Origin: Nilaparvata lugens
Taxonomy: Eukaryota > Arthropoda > Insecta > Hemiptera > Delphacidae
DNA length: 64,000 nt
Direction of reading: 5' to 3'
NCBI RefSeq assembly: GCF_014356525.2
Contig: NC_052512.1
Coordinates: 792,797 to 856,796 of the forward strand
A program made the position numbers and the translations under genes. Below are positions 33,650 through 45,093 of the stretch, piece by piece (within the stretch, counting starts at the first letter, position 1; the number at the start of each line of letters is the position of its first letter). The notes under the pieces were generated by a model. The model searched no databases. It was not told the DNA's origin and was given only the letters and a program-made list of their open reading frames with translations.

Positions 33650-36600
33650 TCAATTATTGTTCTCTTCATCAATATTTACATCTCGCAGGTCTGGATCTAT
33701 ATCACAAGCCTGTGAAGCATGGGTTGTCAGACTCCTGTAAAATTCGTGGAATAGAGGTGGAATCAGAGGCAAAAGATCCAAAAGATCATTTTTCTTCTCC
33801 AAACTAATAGGTAAAATTCCGTTGTAGGATTTTTTACATGTGAATGACATAATGTTTTTCCCCCTTCTCTTGAAATTTATTCTTTTGAATGGTACATTTT
33901 CCCCTAAACTCTCTTTGTAACGCACAATACCCACTTCAGACTTCACATACTGGAACCATTGTATGTTGCGCCAAAAAAATTGCTCGTTCTCATCGTTTCT
34001 TTTCTTGAGAACTAAACCCTCTTTCAACAACTGGGAAAAGCTGAAAAAATGATCCTGCTTCATTTCGTGTACCACAAATGGATTCTTCTTGCCACATGAC
34101 CGTACCAACTGGTACCAGTCATGTGGGTGGTAAATTGGTACCTGGGTCTTTTTCTTTCGTTTTTCAATGATTGAATGATCAACATCACATTCCATGTGAG
34201 TATGTCCTGGAACTAGAAATTTATGGTTGATTGTATGGATGTGTGGAAAATCAGATACAGCCTTCATAAACATGACAGATACGTGTGAGTTTTTGTTTTG
34301 GCCTCCACATGTATCTGAATAAAATGTAATTTCTTGCACAGTATGAGGCAATTCACTTATGTGTTGGTAGAGACAAGAAGCCACTTCATTAGCTCCCCTA
34401 CCCGCAGTTGCTTCGTGCCACATGTAATTGAAAGATTCTCCCGTTGCATTGTCATGTATTGTCAAATTGTAAGTCCAGAGCTGGCGTTTATAGAATGCAA
34501 CTCCAGAGCAAAGAAAGGGCGTGGGTAGGCATTGCTGTAGATCAAAACTGTAGCACTTTTTAGTTTCATCAGCTTGTTCTTTGTCTTTTTTCTTGCAGAT
34601 ATATGCCAAATCAGCTTTTTCTTGATGAGCATTCAACTGACTTTCTACTTGAGTTCTTCCTCCTTATTTCTAGACTCTTTGGCAACTTTCAGTTTCATGT
34701 GTAGAGTGTCACAGTTGTGACATGTATCGATGTGTGGTTTTTTGAAAGCAAGGTTGAAAGTCTTAAATTCCCTTGTGTATATTTTAATAGATACTGGATT
34801 ATTGTGATCTTTCTTGTATAATTCGTACATTGTTTGAATGTTCAAGTGTGATGGAAGATAATTCTTGTCATTTGTACGCCTTGAATAGTGACTTTTATAG
34901 CTTGGGAATGATAGAATATGTTTTCTCACATAATTTAAAGATTCCTCAGTGGTTTTATTTGCAGGAGGAACAGTTTTACCACGCTTATCTCCAGTTATTA
35001 TACCAGTAACACTGGATTTCTTCTTATCTAGAGTATATCTCACAAACCTGGGCTTCTCTCCTAAAGTCCCCAGAAAACATTCTTTGCATACAGTTTTACG
35101 AATGCCTTCAACTTCAAAGCAATACTGATATGTAATTTCTCGTTTTTTCTTCCCATTTGGTTCCCTTTTTCGACTAGTTTTTACTTCAGTTGATGTGACA
35201 CACTTGGAGATAAAATCTGACCGTTTGTCTCTTGAACCCAATGACCAATATTCAGCAAAAATCTGTGATCGTAATAATGGATTAAGCTCTTCTAGAATGC
35301 GAAAACACTCATTTCTACATTTTCTCATAGGTTTTAGTTCTCTCTTACCAACTTCTTTTCCTGAAGTGCTAATGTATGACTGGCCTGTGTTTATCTTAAT
35401 TGATCTCTCTTTCCTGAATGCCCTAGCCCATGGCTTAGTTTTTCCTCTATCATTCTCCGTTGTATTTTCAGAACCAGGAACTACCAATTCTGTTGATTGC
35501 TGCTTCTTGCGTTCATTGTTCAGTCCAGCTGTAGTTTTACTCGGAGAATCTTCACTCTTACCTTCGAAAAATTTGTTTACTTTAGATCTAGACCTAATAG
35601 AATATTCCTCTTCACTAGAATCACTCTCCTCCTCGGTTTTGTAATCTTCATCAACGTCTGTGTTGTCCATATCTTCGAACAATTCTTCTTCAGCCCACTC
35701 CATCAGATCTGGCTCTATGTATCGAATTGGTGAAGATTCCACTCCTGGTTCCACTGAAAAAGATGAAATAAATTGAAATGATGTTCTAAATCTCTTATGT
35801 CTCATAAAGTTACTTGCCAATTGAATATTTACTAAAATTTCAAACAAGATGAAGAATTCCATGAATACTTATGCTCAAAAAGTGATGCCACTGCCAGCAA
35901 TTGAACAATATTCAACTGTAACAAGCATTGTGCTTTACCATCAACTAGCATTACAATATTATTCAATTCATCTAATAATAGTGAATATTATTATCCAATT
36001 CATTTAATAATAGTGAAAATTATTATTTAATGTTTAAACACTGCTGAATTGTGAGAGCTGCAAGCATGAGTCAGGATGAAAAAGAATAAAGCCATCAATA
36101 CATTCAATTTATATTGTGAATATTGCAATACCTACCTGATTCTATTAGATTATCCGGTGATAAATCCTGGGGAACCTTTTCTTGCACCTCTTGACCTGGT
36201 GGTTCAACTGAAAACAGATGATAACTTTTTGTACTGAAAATCAATTAGGCTAATATAAACATTAACTTACTTTCCAGCTATTAATTCTGTTATAAATCAT
36301 AATCCTGTCATCACAAGTAAAAACTTCATCCTGTGGAGGTCTAATAGGTTTAGGTTTTGAATTGAGTAAGTTAGTATACTGTCTATTGTTTGACAATTTC
36401 TCGGTAGGCCTAATAGAAATATCTTTATTGCTATTAAATTCATTAAATAAACATCGGCCATTGTCACTGCTAAATCAAAACATATAGGATTTGGTTTGAA
36501 TTTAGTTGAATTTGCTGAATACATTAGGGTTTGCTGATGACTATCAAAATTTTCATTTTGTTCCATTCTACGAATACTTAGCCAGAATGCAACTTTTCAC

Positions 36601-36905
36601 GCATGATAATAAAAATTGAATCAAACTCAAATTTTCGATAAATCAGTCTAAATAGTAATAAAACCTACTTTAATCATTCATTGCGTTATTGTCACAGTTT
36701 TTCATACACAAAAATTACATATTTTGATGAAAATAATAGAATAGGCCTATTAGTATGTGTTCCAGAAAATTTCTTGTTTTTAATTCAATTTTGAAGTTAA
36801 AAAAATTTACTTACTTGATGATGAAAGGAGATAATCATTTGATACAATATCACATTTTTCTGCTGTTAAACACATATTCACCATCCTCCTCGCTCTTTCA
36901 GACAT
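33650..36905 (-). pseudogene. DUF7869-type putative DDE/RNase H-like transposase, 3 exons, one frameshift
   Basis: Exon 1 is 36905-36815 (ATG; donor A|GTAAGT), exon 2 36207-36136 (acceptor TTTCAG, donor CAG|GTAGG) and exon 3 35753 to the stop at 33650 (acceptor TTTTTCAG). Phases match at both junctions. The ~755-residue product has an acidic Ser-rich N-terminal part (EEESDSSEEEYS), a Cys-rich stretch (KTVCKECFLGTLG), HIDTCHNCDTLH, then the DUF7869 core: [31 protein letters not shown], and [20 protein letters not shown]. Conserved Asp/Glu in YSDTCGGQN and CDVDHSIIE look like metal-binding residues of an RNase H fold; that is inference. A single-base deletion near 34637-34648 produces an in-frame TAG; the frame resumes as [12 protein letters not shown]. 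Otherwise the frame is clean, so the element is young or the lesion is a sequencing error. It lies wholly inside the 33274-37390 TIRs. Confidence 0.82.
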
Positions 36906-37049
36906 CTCGATTTTAATTTATTGCAAATAATTAATTAAAAACAAATCAATTCCATACAGTCATGTTTTCCAAGCGCCCAATGTTCAATGCTCAATCTGTG
37001 TTATGTCACTGCCAGTATGATAATTCTACAAACGTCAGTGGTACCAACG

Positions 37050-37390
37050 TCACAAGTAAGACTAAAGTCTATTGTACCAAAAGGTGGAACGCGAGTGGTG
37101 CGATATAAATGCCATATGTTGACTTGAGACTTTTGTACCGCAATGGGAAATTCATCACAGATGATACTAATGTTATAAGTCAACTTAAGACGTTTGTACC
37201 ATACTGTGAAATTTCTTTATTTCATGATGTGAGATGTGACTAAAATACCATCATCAATAACTCAGGTTATATTCATAGTAGACTTATGCTGTTTGTACCA
37301 TCTGAAAGCTAATTTTTTTCTACATTTCCCTATTGACATAACTCATTTTGACCAAAAATTGACTTAACACCTTTGTACTGCCGACCAGAG
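37050..37390. promoter_or_regulatory. Iterated subterminal motifs of the DUF7869 transposon
   Basis: Variants of GACTTAAGACNTTTGTACC occur at about 37058, 37121, 37181, 37281 and 37361, the last being part of the right TIR, all in the same orientation. They lie between the TIR and the transposase start codon (36905), so they could serve both as transposase-binding sites and in transcription of the gene. Function is inferred; the iteration is visible. Confidence 0.6.
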
Positions 37391-38103
37391 ATATATAAAA
37401 GCGAAATGGCACTCACTCACCGACTGACTGACTGACTCACTAACTCGCAGAACTAAAAATCTACCGGACCAAAAACGTTCAAATTTGGTAGGTATGTTCA
37501 GTTGACCCTTTAGAGGCGCACTAAGAAATCTTTTGGCAATATTTTAACTCTGTGGGTGGTTTTTAAGGGTTTAAAGTTCGTCTTTTAGCATGTATATTCT
37601 TCTTATTCTCTTAATTATAATTGAAAAAAGGCCATACCATATGTTAATATAGAACTATAATCTAGAGAGAGTACCTCTTCGAAACCGTTGTTAACTGGTA
37701 AATAAATAAAATAATTTCGTCAGGTTGGCATTAAGTTGAGTTGACTTTGTTAGGTTGGCACCAAGTTGAAGATTGAAATCCATTAATCTAGGAAAAATTG
37801 GGCACTGCTACTTCAATCAGAGCTATTCCTGGGAATATTATATTACTAGCCGTCAGGCTCGCTTCGCTCGCCATATCCGTTTAGCCAGACGTTTAGTCTG
37901 GACCCCCGACTGGATCGTCCTAACATATAATAAAAATGCTCAAATGAAAAATGCAGGCGAGCGAAGCGAGCCTGCTGATCTCATTCTTGGACGATCCAGT
38001 CGGGGGTCCAGGGGGCGGAGCCCCCTTGCTAGACGGATATGGCGAGCGAAGCGAGCCTGACGGCTAGTATAATTATAAATTTGATTCAAGTCAATGAATC
38101 AAT

Positions 38104-38133
38104 GTATGTGAGAGTAACGTATTGAAGATTTAA
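38104..38133. repeat. Target-site duplication, left copy (30 bp)
   Basis: GTATGTGAGAGTAACGTATT with the next ten bases matches 41018-41047 with two mismatches. It flanks the LINE between them. Confidence 0.85.
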
Positions 38134-38848
38134 TAAAATAAATTTATTTGTTTCAAGCACATATGCTAATACAAACGAGTTGAGTTGAATACAGTCATTA
38201 CATTCTATGATATCACATTACTGGTATGTCTTAAATCATGCTTTAAATATATATCACAAGTAAGAGTACTCTAGTAAGTATATATGTTCCTAATATACAG
38301 AAGAATAGATCTATCACATTCGAAAAATTTGAAATTTTAAAATAAAATATCTATCTGTACATTTTTATGTAATAACAATTCCATATCTATCAATCATAGC
38401 ACTCCCGTATAATATATATACCTATACATATTTTATAAACGTGCAATAACAGTTCAACTACAAAAATAATGAATTTTTTATAAAATTTATCCAATACTAC
38501 ATTTCTCACATACTAGAAAAAATACCATTTATAGTAATCAACAATAATAACATTCCAGTTTTAAATATCTACCTATTCCTATTTTATAAACGAAACGAGT
38601 AATAACAGTATTAACTTCAACAATAATCAATTCTAGACAAATATATCCAATAATACATTTTTATATAATAATCCGCACATACAATAATCTCTTCCAACTA
38701 TCTTATTTTTAGAGCTCAATCTATCCCCATCAAACTTACTTTATTCAGCTCACTGCATTCCCCATTTAACCGTCTAAAATGAGCATCGAATACTTTTAAT
38801 ATTTTCAATGATAACCTCTGTTCCCTGACTATAATTATCGGACATTAT

Positions 38849-39457
38849 TCAAGTGTTCATTATCATAGATCTGATTTCGATTGCTTTCATTGTATACCCA
38901 TACAAACGGTTGATTTTCTGCTCCGTAAAGTTCGAAAGTAAAACCATGAGTTTGTCATCGTCAGTAACCACATTTGTAGTGAATTTTTCTAAATAGTGTC
39001 TTCTTATTCCACCATACATCGGGCACCTTAACAGAAAATGCTCAACATATTCCTTCTCTTTCATATTACAAATAGGGCATTCTAATGAGCTGTTAATCCA
39101 TATTACCAGGTCTCTATTATTATATAAATAGAGAGAGTTTCTAGTGGCTAAGCGCAGTTGTGCGACGCAGCGCGTTTTCGCAAAAGACATTTTATACAGT
39201 AGCTGTTCACCAATCATGAAAAGAGGGTGTAATCTTTTATAATGTGGGCTGCTTGTTGAGTTCAGAGCTGCTTCTATGTCTTGTCCGTAGAGTCTGTCGA
39301 AATAGTTTTGTACTAGTTTTCCTTTTTCAACTTGTAAGACTTTAGAAAACTTTCCTCTGTCCTGCCAATCTCCAACCAGATTGCAACCCGCCAGATGCAA
39401 CTGATTCTTCAACAAACACACCCAGTTACCTTGGTTATCTTGATCCTGTTGCGCCAA
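38849..39457 (-). pseudogene. LINE ORF2 C-terminal domain with zinc knuckle
   Basis: A 202-residue frame, same strand and element as the RT. It contains RCVAQLRLATRNSLYLYN and a CCHC-type motif CPICNMKEKEYVEHFLLRCP (about 39020-39080), the typical C-terminal zinc finger of many insect LINE ORF2 proteins. It is separated from the RT frame by about 490 bp with several frame changes. Confidence 0.75.
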
Positions 39458-39949
39458 CTCGTATAATCTATCAATGCATTCTCTGGGTATCTCCCGCTAG
39501 CCATTGACATAACTCTACAGATGTATTTAATTGACTTGACGAATATAAAACTACTCAACCGTAGTCTTCGTCTCCAATCTCAATGACCAGCTGGGAGTGC
39601 TTCTATTCAACAGGAGTAAACGCTTTAGAAAATAAAGCTGTGCCTTCTCCACTATATTCATATCTCCGATCCATATAGCACTGTGGGCATGAGAATTGAA
39701 TCATAGAGCTTCATTTTGCTCGCCCAAACATCCGACTTAGCCTCTCTTAGAATATTTATGGTTGTCTCTCCAATGTATTTAGATCTACTAACTTGAAACT
39801 CCGCTAATTTATTGAATTTTCCCGATGAGTGGAACTCAACTCCAAGGTAGGCCTACTTATAGCTATTTACAATATCCAGTTTCTTATCTCTGTAATAGAA
39901 AGCTGCATTACGTCTGAGGCCTTTTTTATGAAATGCAACTACCTTTGTT

Positions 39950-40954
39950 TTATCTACTTTTACTAACAATTTTATCACAATACTCGGCCAGGCACTTCAA
40001 CTTGTTTCTTAGATCTGAGTCACTGTCTGCCAGAATAACAATGTCATCCGCGAACATTAGCATCATGACATCCACATTTCTATTTGAAGGGATACCATGT
40101 AGACCTCTCTCTCTAAAATGATGCTCTATTTCCCTTAAATAGCATGTAAAAAGTAAAGGACTCAAGGAATCTCCCTGTAAAACGCCTTTTGACATCTTTA
40201 TAGGCTGTGAAATTCCATCCTGACGACCCTTATCGACTATGAATGTGGCAAAGCCATACAGCGCTCTCATCACCCTTATCACTCTGCTGCTTACTCCGCA
40301 CATACCTAGCTCATGCCATAGAAGTTCATGCGGCACCGAGTCGAACGCGGATTCATAGTCCACGAACAAACCAAATAATTTGCGTTTTCTTACTGAGATC
40401 TGATTGAAGATCAAAGTTTGTAGTACAAAAATGTTATCGATACAACTGCGCCCTCTTCTAAAACCACTCTGGCACTCGGGGAGTACGTTGCAGCGATCTG
40501 CCCAGTTTGAGAGTCTGATCTCGAGTAGTCGAGTAAAAATTTTAACAATATTATTGATCAGGGCGATTCCGCGATAGTTTTTTGGATCCAATCTATCACC
40601 TTTTTTGAATATGGAAAACATCTTTGTTTTTAACCAAGCCTCGGGAAACTCTCCTTTCAAAAATAGTTTATTGAAAATACCCAGTAGATAGTCTTTCCAC
40701 CTTTCTGGTAGTGCTTTATAAAACTCATTTCCGATTCCGTCAATACCCGGTGCCTTTTTCTTTTTCATAAGTGAAAGTACATGTGACAATTCATCTGAAC
40801 TGAACTCTTGATCCAAGTATGGGTGACGAGCATCTGCAAATCTAGTCTCAATATGAATTTGGCCATTTTCTGCGCAACCGTATTTGTCTTCCAAAAATAA
40901 CTCCCAAACCTCCAAAGAAATGTTATCAGTTCTGTATTCTTTATTTTTAAACAA
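39950..40954 (-). pseudogene. LINE ORF2 reverse transcriptase domain
   Basis: A 334-residue open frame with the RT blocks in order: KKKKAPGIDGIGNEFYKALP (about 40715-40775), SIFKKGDRLDPKNYRGIALI (about 40565-40625), GFRRGRSCIDN, LFVDYESAFDSVPHELLW (first catalytic Asp, about 40320-40375), GVLQGDSLSPLLF (about 40150-40190), and the catalytic FADD at 40042-40053. The frame breaks at about 39950 within the thumb. There is no N-terminal endonuclease because the copy is 5'-truncated. The clade is not certain; it is clearly different from the YADD LINE at 18-21 kb. Confidence 0.85.
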
Positions 40955-41154
40955 GTTTACTGCTTTCCAAAAATCTTCACTGCTCCTAATATTAGAAAGA
41001 TTGGCTCTTATTCTTTCGTATGTGAGAGTAATGTATTGACGATTTAAGAATATTGAATACCTGCAGTATGAATGAAAGAGTTACAGAGAATCGGCATCAA
41101 TGGAAGGAGCATGTTCAAAGAATATCAGCTGAGAGAATATCATCAAAAGTCTAT

Positions 41155-42660
41155 AAATTATCTGCCAGTGTATACAATTAGTTGTGATTATGTATGGTGT
41201 AGTTTAAATAATAATTAGTGTATCTTATGTTCACATAGTTTGCGATTCTCATCCATTGCGAATAAGGATATTTTTTCCATTCTTCTTTCTGTTTGCAAAA
41301 TGTGAACGATTAGTTTCGATTGTATGAAGGTATTTTAGATATAAATTTGTGCATCTTATGATCGAATAGTTTGCAATTTTCATCCATTGCAAATTAGGAT
41401 GTTTTTTCTATTCTTTCAGTTTGCAAAATGTGTACAATTAGTTGTGATTATATATGTGTAGTTTAAATAATAATTAGTGTATCTTATGTTCACATAGTTT
41501 GCGGTTCTCATCCATTGCAAATAAGGATGTTTTTTCTATTCTTTCATTTTGCAAAATGTGAACGATTAGTTTCGATTGTATGAAGGTAGTTCAGATATTA
41601 ATTTGTATATCATATGTTCAGATAGTTTGCGATTTTCATCCATTGCAAATAAGGATGTTTTTTCCATTCTTTTTTCTGTTTGCAAAATGTGAACGATTAG
41701 TTGTGATTATATATGTGTAGTTTAAATAATAATTAGTGTATCTTATGTTCACATAGTTTGCGGTTCTCATCCATTGCAAATAAGGATGTTTCCTCTATTC
41801 TTTCAGTTTGCAAAATGTGAATGATTAGTTTCGATTGTATAAAGGTAGTTCAGATATTAATTTGTGTATCATATGATCGAATAGTTTGAAATTTTCATCC
41901 ATTGCAAATTAGGATGATTTCTTTATTCTTTCTGTTTGCAAAATGTGAACAATTAGTTGTGATTGTATATAGGTAGTTTAAATAATAATTAGTGTATCTT
42001 ATGTTCACATAGTTTGCGGTTCTCATCCATTGCAAATAAGGATGTTTTTTCTATTCTTTCATTTTGCAAAATGTGAACGATTAGTTTCGATTGTATAAAG
42101 GTAGTTCAGATATTAATTTGTATATCATATGTTCAGATAGTTTGCGATTTTCATCCATTGCAAATAAGGATGTTTTTTCCATTCTTTTTTCTGTTTGCAA
42201 AATGTGAACGATTAGTTGTGATTATATATGTGTAGTTTAAATAATAATTAGTGTATCTTATGTTCACATAGTTTGCGGTTCTCATCCATTGCAAATAAGG
42301 ATGTTTCCTCTATTCTTTCAGTTTGCAAAATGTGAACGATTAGTTTCGATTGTATAAAGGTAGTTCAGATATTAATTTGTGTATCATATGATCGAATAGT
42401 TTGAAATTTTCATCCATTGCAAATTAGGATGATTTTTCTATTCTTTCTGTTTGCAAAATGTGAACGATTGTATCGAATGTATAAAGGTATTTCAAATATT
42501 AATTTGTGCATCTTATGATCGAATAGTTTGCAATTCTCATCCATTGCAAATTAGGATGATTTTTCCATTCTCCTTTTGTTTGCTGAATGTGAACAATTAG
42601 TTGTGATTTTATCAAGGTATTTCAAATATTAATTAGTGTATCATATGTTCAATTATAGTT
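41155..42660. repeat. ~130-bp dimeric satellite, ~11 units
   Basis: Each unit has CTCATCCATTGCAAATAAGG, GTTTGCAAAATGTGAACGAT and ATAATTAGTGTATCTTATG or its variant. Two types alternate: A (TTGTGATTATATATGTGTAG) and B (TTTCGATTGTATGAAGGTAG), giving a ~260-bp dimer. A four-unit block (from about 41501) recurs from about 42016. Confidence 0.88.
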
Positions 42661-42989
42661 ATTGATGAAATAAAGGTACGTCTTGCAATGCATTTTTCAT
42701 GTAATTAGTTGTTTTATGTTTATTTCCTAACATTATTATTTGTTATATGGTATTTCATCAGTAACAATTCAAAACATAGTTCAATACATGCTTATTTTTA
42801 AAATCAACCACTACCAATTATCTCAAGTTTCCTACCAATATTCAAGGCACTGTTCCAGGGTACGAAATTAATCTACAAATAATTTTGAAACTGTCTGAGA
42901 TTCCTTGGTTGAGATAGTATGTGTGAGTAACAAATTGGCGGCTGAGTAAGAAACAGTGGATTTTTGGACAGTTTGAAAATATTTCTAGA
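42661..42989. other. Unique AT-rich core of the foldback element, right side
   Basis: No gene or repeat recognised. Confidence 0.4.
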
Positions 42990-45093
42990 AACGTGTTTTC
43001 GTGTGTGGCGATGGTGAAGAGGTGGGTGAAAACTACAAACCCCTATAAATCCAATTGGGTTGAGGTAGAAAATCCGTTAATGGAGGTAGAAAATAGTAGA
43101 AAATAAGTAGAGAATCTTGGCATAGTTGGTTTGTTCAAATTCAAATGTGGCCGGGCCAGAGACATGCTATTATTGGTGGGGGGGGGTAATCTTTAAACAC
43201 TCAATAACTTTGTCTAGTGAAGAGCTATCGATACCGTTCTTCATGGAATATAATAGCAGGGCTTGTGTACTTCATATTGACTCATTTAGTTTTTCAGAAA
43301 TTCAATCATGGCAAGACTAGAAACAAGTTTTCGTGTGTGTTGATTGGCGAGGGGGGTGGGTGAAAACTTACAATCCCCTATAATTCCGTTTGGGTTGAGG
43401 TAGAAAATCTTTTATTGGAGGTAGAAAATAGTAGAAAATAGGAAGAAAATCTTGGCATAGTTGGTTTGTTTAAATTCAAATGTGGCCGGGCCAGAGACAT
43501 GCTGTTATGAGCGGGGGGGGGGTAATCTTTAAACACTCAATAACTTTGTCTAGTGATGAGCTATCGATTCCGTTCTTTGTGGAATATGATAGCAGGGCTT
43601 GTGTACTACATATTGGCTCATTTAGTTTTTCAGAAATTCAATCATGGCAAGACTAGAAACAAGTTTTCGTGTGTGTTGATTGGTGAGGGGGGTGGGTGAA
43701 AACTTACAATCCCCTATAACTCCGTTTGGGTTGAGGTAGAAAATCCGTTAATGGAGGTAGAAAATAGTAGAAAATAGGAAGAAAATCTTGGCATAGTTGG
43801 TTTGTTTAAATTCAAATGTGGCCGGGCCAGAGACATGCTGTTATGAGTGGGGGGGGGGTAATCTTTAAACACTCAATAACTTTGTCTAGTGATGAGCTAT
43901 CGATTCCGTTCTTTGTGGAATATGATAGCAGGGCTTGTGTACTACATATTGGCTCATTTAGTTTTTCAGAAATTCAATCATGGCAAGACTAGAAACAAGT
44001 TTTCGTGTGTGTTGATTGGTGAGGGGGGTGGGTGAAAACTTACAATCCCCTATAACTCCGTTTGGTTTGAGGTAGAAAATCGGTTATGGAGGTAGAAAAT
44101 AGTAGAAAATAGGTAGTAAATCTTGGCATAGTTTGTTTGGTGAAATTCAAATGTGGCCGGGCCAGAGACATGCTATTATGAGCGGGGGGGGGGTAATCTT
44201 TAAACACTCAATAACTTTGTCTAGTGATGAGCTATTGATTCCGTTCTTTGTGGAATATGATAGCAGGGCTTGTGTACTACATATTGGCTCATTTAGTTTT
44301 TCAGAAATTCAATCATGGCAAGACTAGAAACAAGTTTTCGTGTGTGTTGATTGGTGAGGGGGGTGGGTGAAAACTTACAATCCCCTATAACTCCGTTTGG
44401 TTTGAGGTAGAAAATCGGTTATTGGAGGTAGAAAATAGTAGAAAATAGGTAGTAAATCTTGGCATAGTTTGTTTGGTGAAATTCAAATGTGGCCGGGCCA
44501 GCGACATGCACGTGACCTTTACATATTTTAGCCAATATCTCCATTATGCGTGATTCGATTTTAGTTTGTTTTGAGGTAGAAAATAGTAGAAAATAGGTAG
44601 TAAATCTTGGCATAGTTTGTTTGGTTGATATCGAATGTGGCCGGGCCAGCGACATGCACATGACCTATACATATTTTCGCCAATATCTCTGTTATGCATG
44701 GTTAGATTTCAGTTTGGTTTGAAGTAGAAAATAGTAGAAAATAGGTAGTAAATCTTGGCATATTTGGTTTGGTCAAATTCAAAGATGGCCGGGCTGAGAG
44801 GTCATTGACCTTTCTATATTTTGCTCATATCTCTGTTATCCTTGAGGTAGAAAATCTGTTATTGGAGATAGAAAAAAGTAGAAAATAGGTAGTAAATCTT
44901 GGCATAGTTTGGTGAAATTCAGAGATGGCCGGGCTAACATGTCTCTGGCCCGGCACTTTAGTTCATTCAACATCTCTGCTATCTTTGAGGTAGAAAATCG
45001 GTTATTGGAGGTAGAAAATAGTAGAAAATAGGTAGTAATCTTGGCATAGTTTGTTTGGTGAAATTCGAATGTGGCCGGGCCAGCGACATGCAC
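42990..45093 (-). repeat. Right inverted arm: ~4 B units (336 bp) and 5 A units (~150 bp)
   Basis: The CCCCTATAA anchor recurs at about 43032, 43375, 43711, 44046 and 44382, giving ~336-bp B units; the last three copies are nearly identical. The A units run from about 44410 to 45093 in inverted order relative to the left arm. Poly-G runs (9-10 G) lie within the B units. Confidence 0.88.

Larger units (their letters stand above)
33274..37390 (-). mobile_element. 4.1-kb DNA transposon with DUF7869 gene (Sola-like?)
   Basis: About 32 bp of perfect terminal inverted repeat, CTCTGGTCGGCAGTACAAAG then GTGTTAAGTCAA, lies at 33274 and, inverted, at 37390. It is flanked by a direct ATAT on both sides (33270-33273 and 37391-37394). 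The only gene is the three-exon DUF7869 gene, with its promoter end toward the right TIR. A 4-bp target duplication and a large spliced RNase H-like protein recall the Sola superfamily. The TIRs and duplication are read directly; the superfamily name is inference. Confidence 0.78.
33265..38067 (+). mobile_element. Helitron-like element, copy 2, split by the DUF7869 transposon
   Basis: It starts A|TCTACATAT (33265). After the insertion (33274-37394, counting one ATAT) it continues ATAAAAGCGAAATGGC, with (GACT)n and the same body as 2480-3192. It ends in a long stem-loop with GGCGAGCGAAGCGAGCC and CTAG (38064-38067) followed by T. Collapsing one ATAT gives a terminus TCTACATATATAAAAGCG, the expected Helitron 5' form. 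Without the insertion it is about 0.68 kb and non-autonomous. Confidence 0.65.
38134..41017 (-). mobile_element. 5'-truncated LINE with 30-bp target duplications
   Basis: Bounded by direct repeats 38104-38133 and 41018-41047, which fit target-primed reverse transcription. Read on the minus strand it begins in the pre-RT region of ORF2 and ends in an AT-rich 3'UTR with AATAAA-like motifs at about 38134-38145. Two ORF2 fragments remain (39950-40954, 38849-39457). Confidence 0.82.
31073..45093. mobile_element. 14-kb foldback-type element with composite repetitive inverted arms
   Basis: The outer ends GTGCATGTCGCTGG (31073) and CCAGCGACATGCAC (45093) are inverted copies. The left arm (31073 to about 32210) has five ~150-bp A units followed by about one and a half B units. 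The right arm (about 42990-45093) has, in inverted order, about four 336-bp B units and five A units. The centre holds a Helitron split by a DUF7869 transposon, a LINE, a dimeric satellite and about 1.4 kb of unique AT-rich DNA. No transposase that belongs to the foldback itself is visible. Long, internally repeated TIRs recall Foldback and Galileo elements of Drosophila; relationship to them is not shown. Confidence 0.68.

Noticed and set aside
37773..38060. 95-residue frame with RSSRGSRGRSPLARRIWRAKRA
   Set aside because: It is the Helitron terminal stem-loop read as protein.
43126..44661. Repeated ~64-residue frames with SIEEL-like and FSEIQSWQD ends
   Set aside because: They recur with each 336-bp unit of the foldback arm, lack starts in context and have no family.
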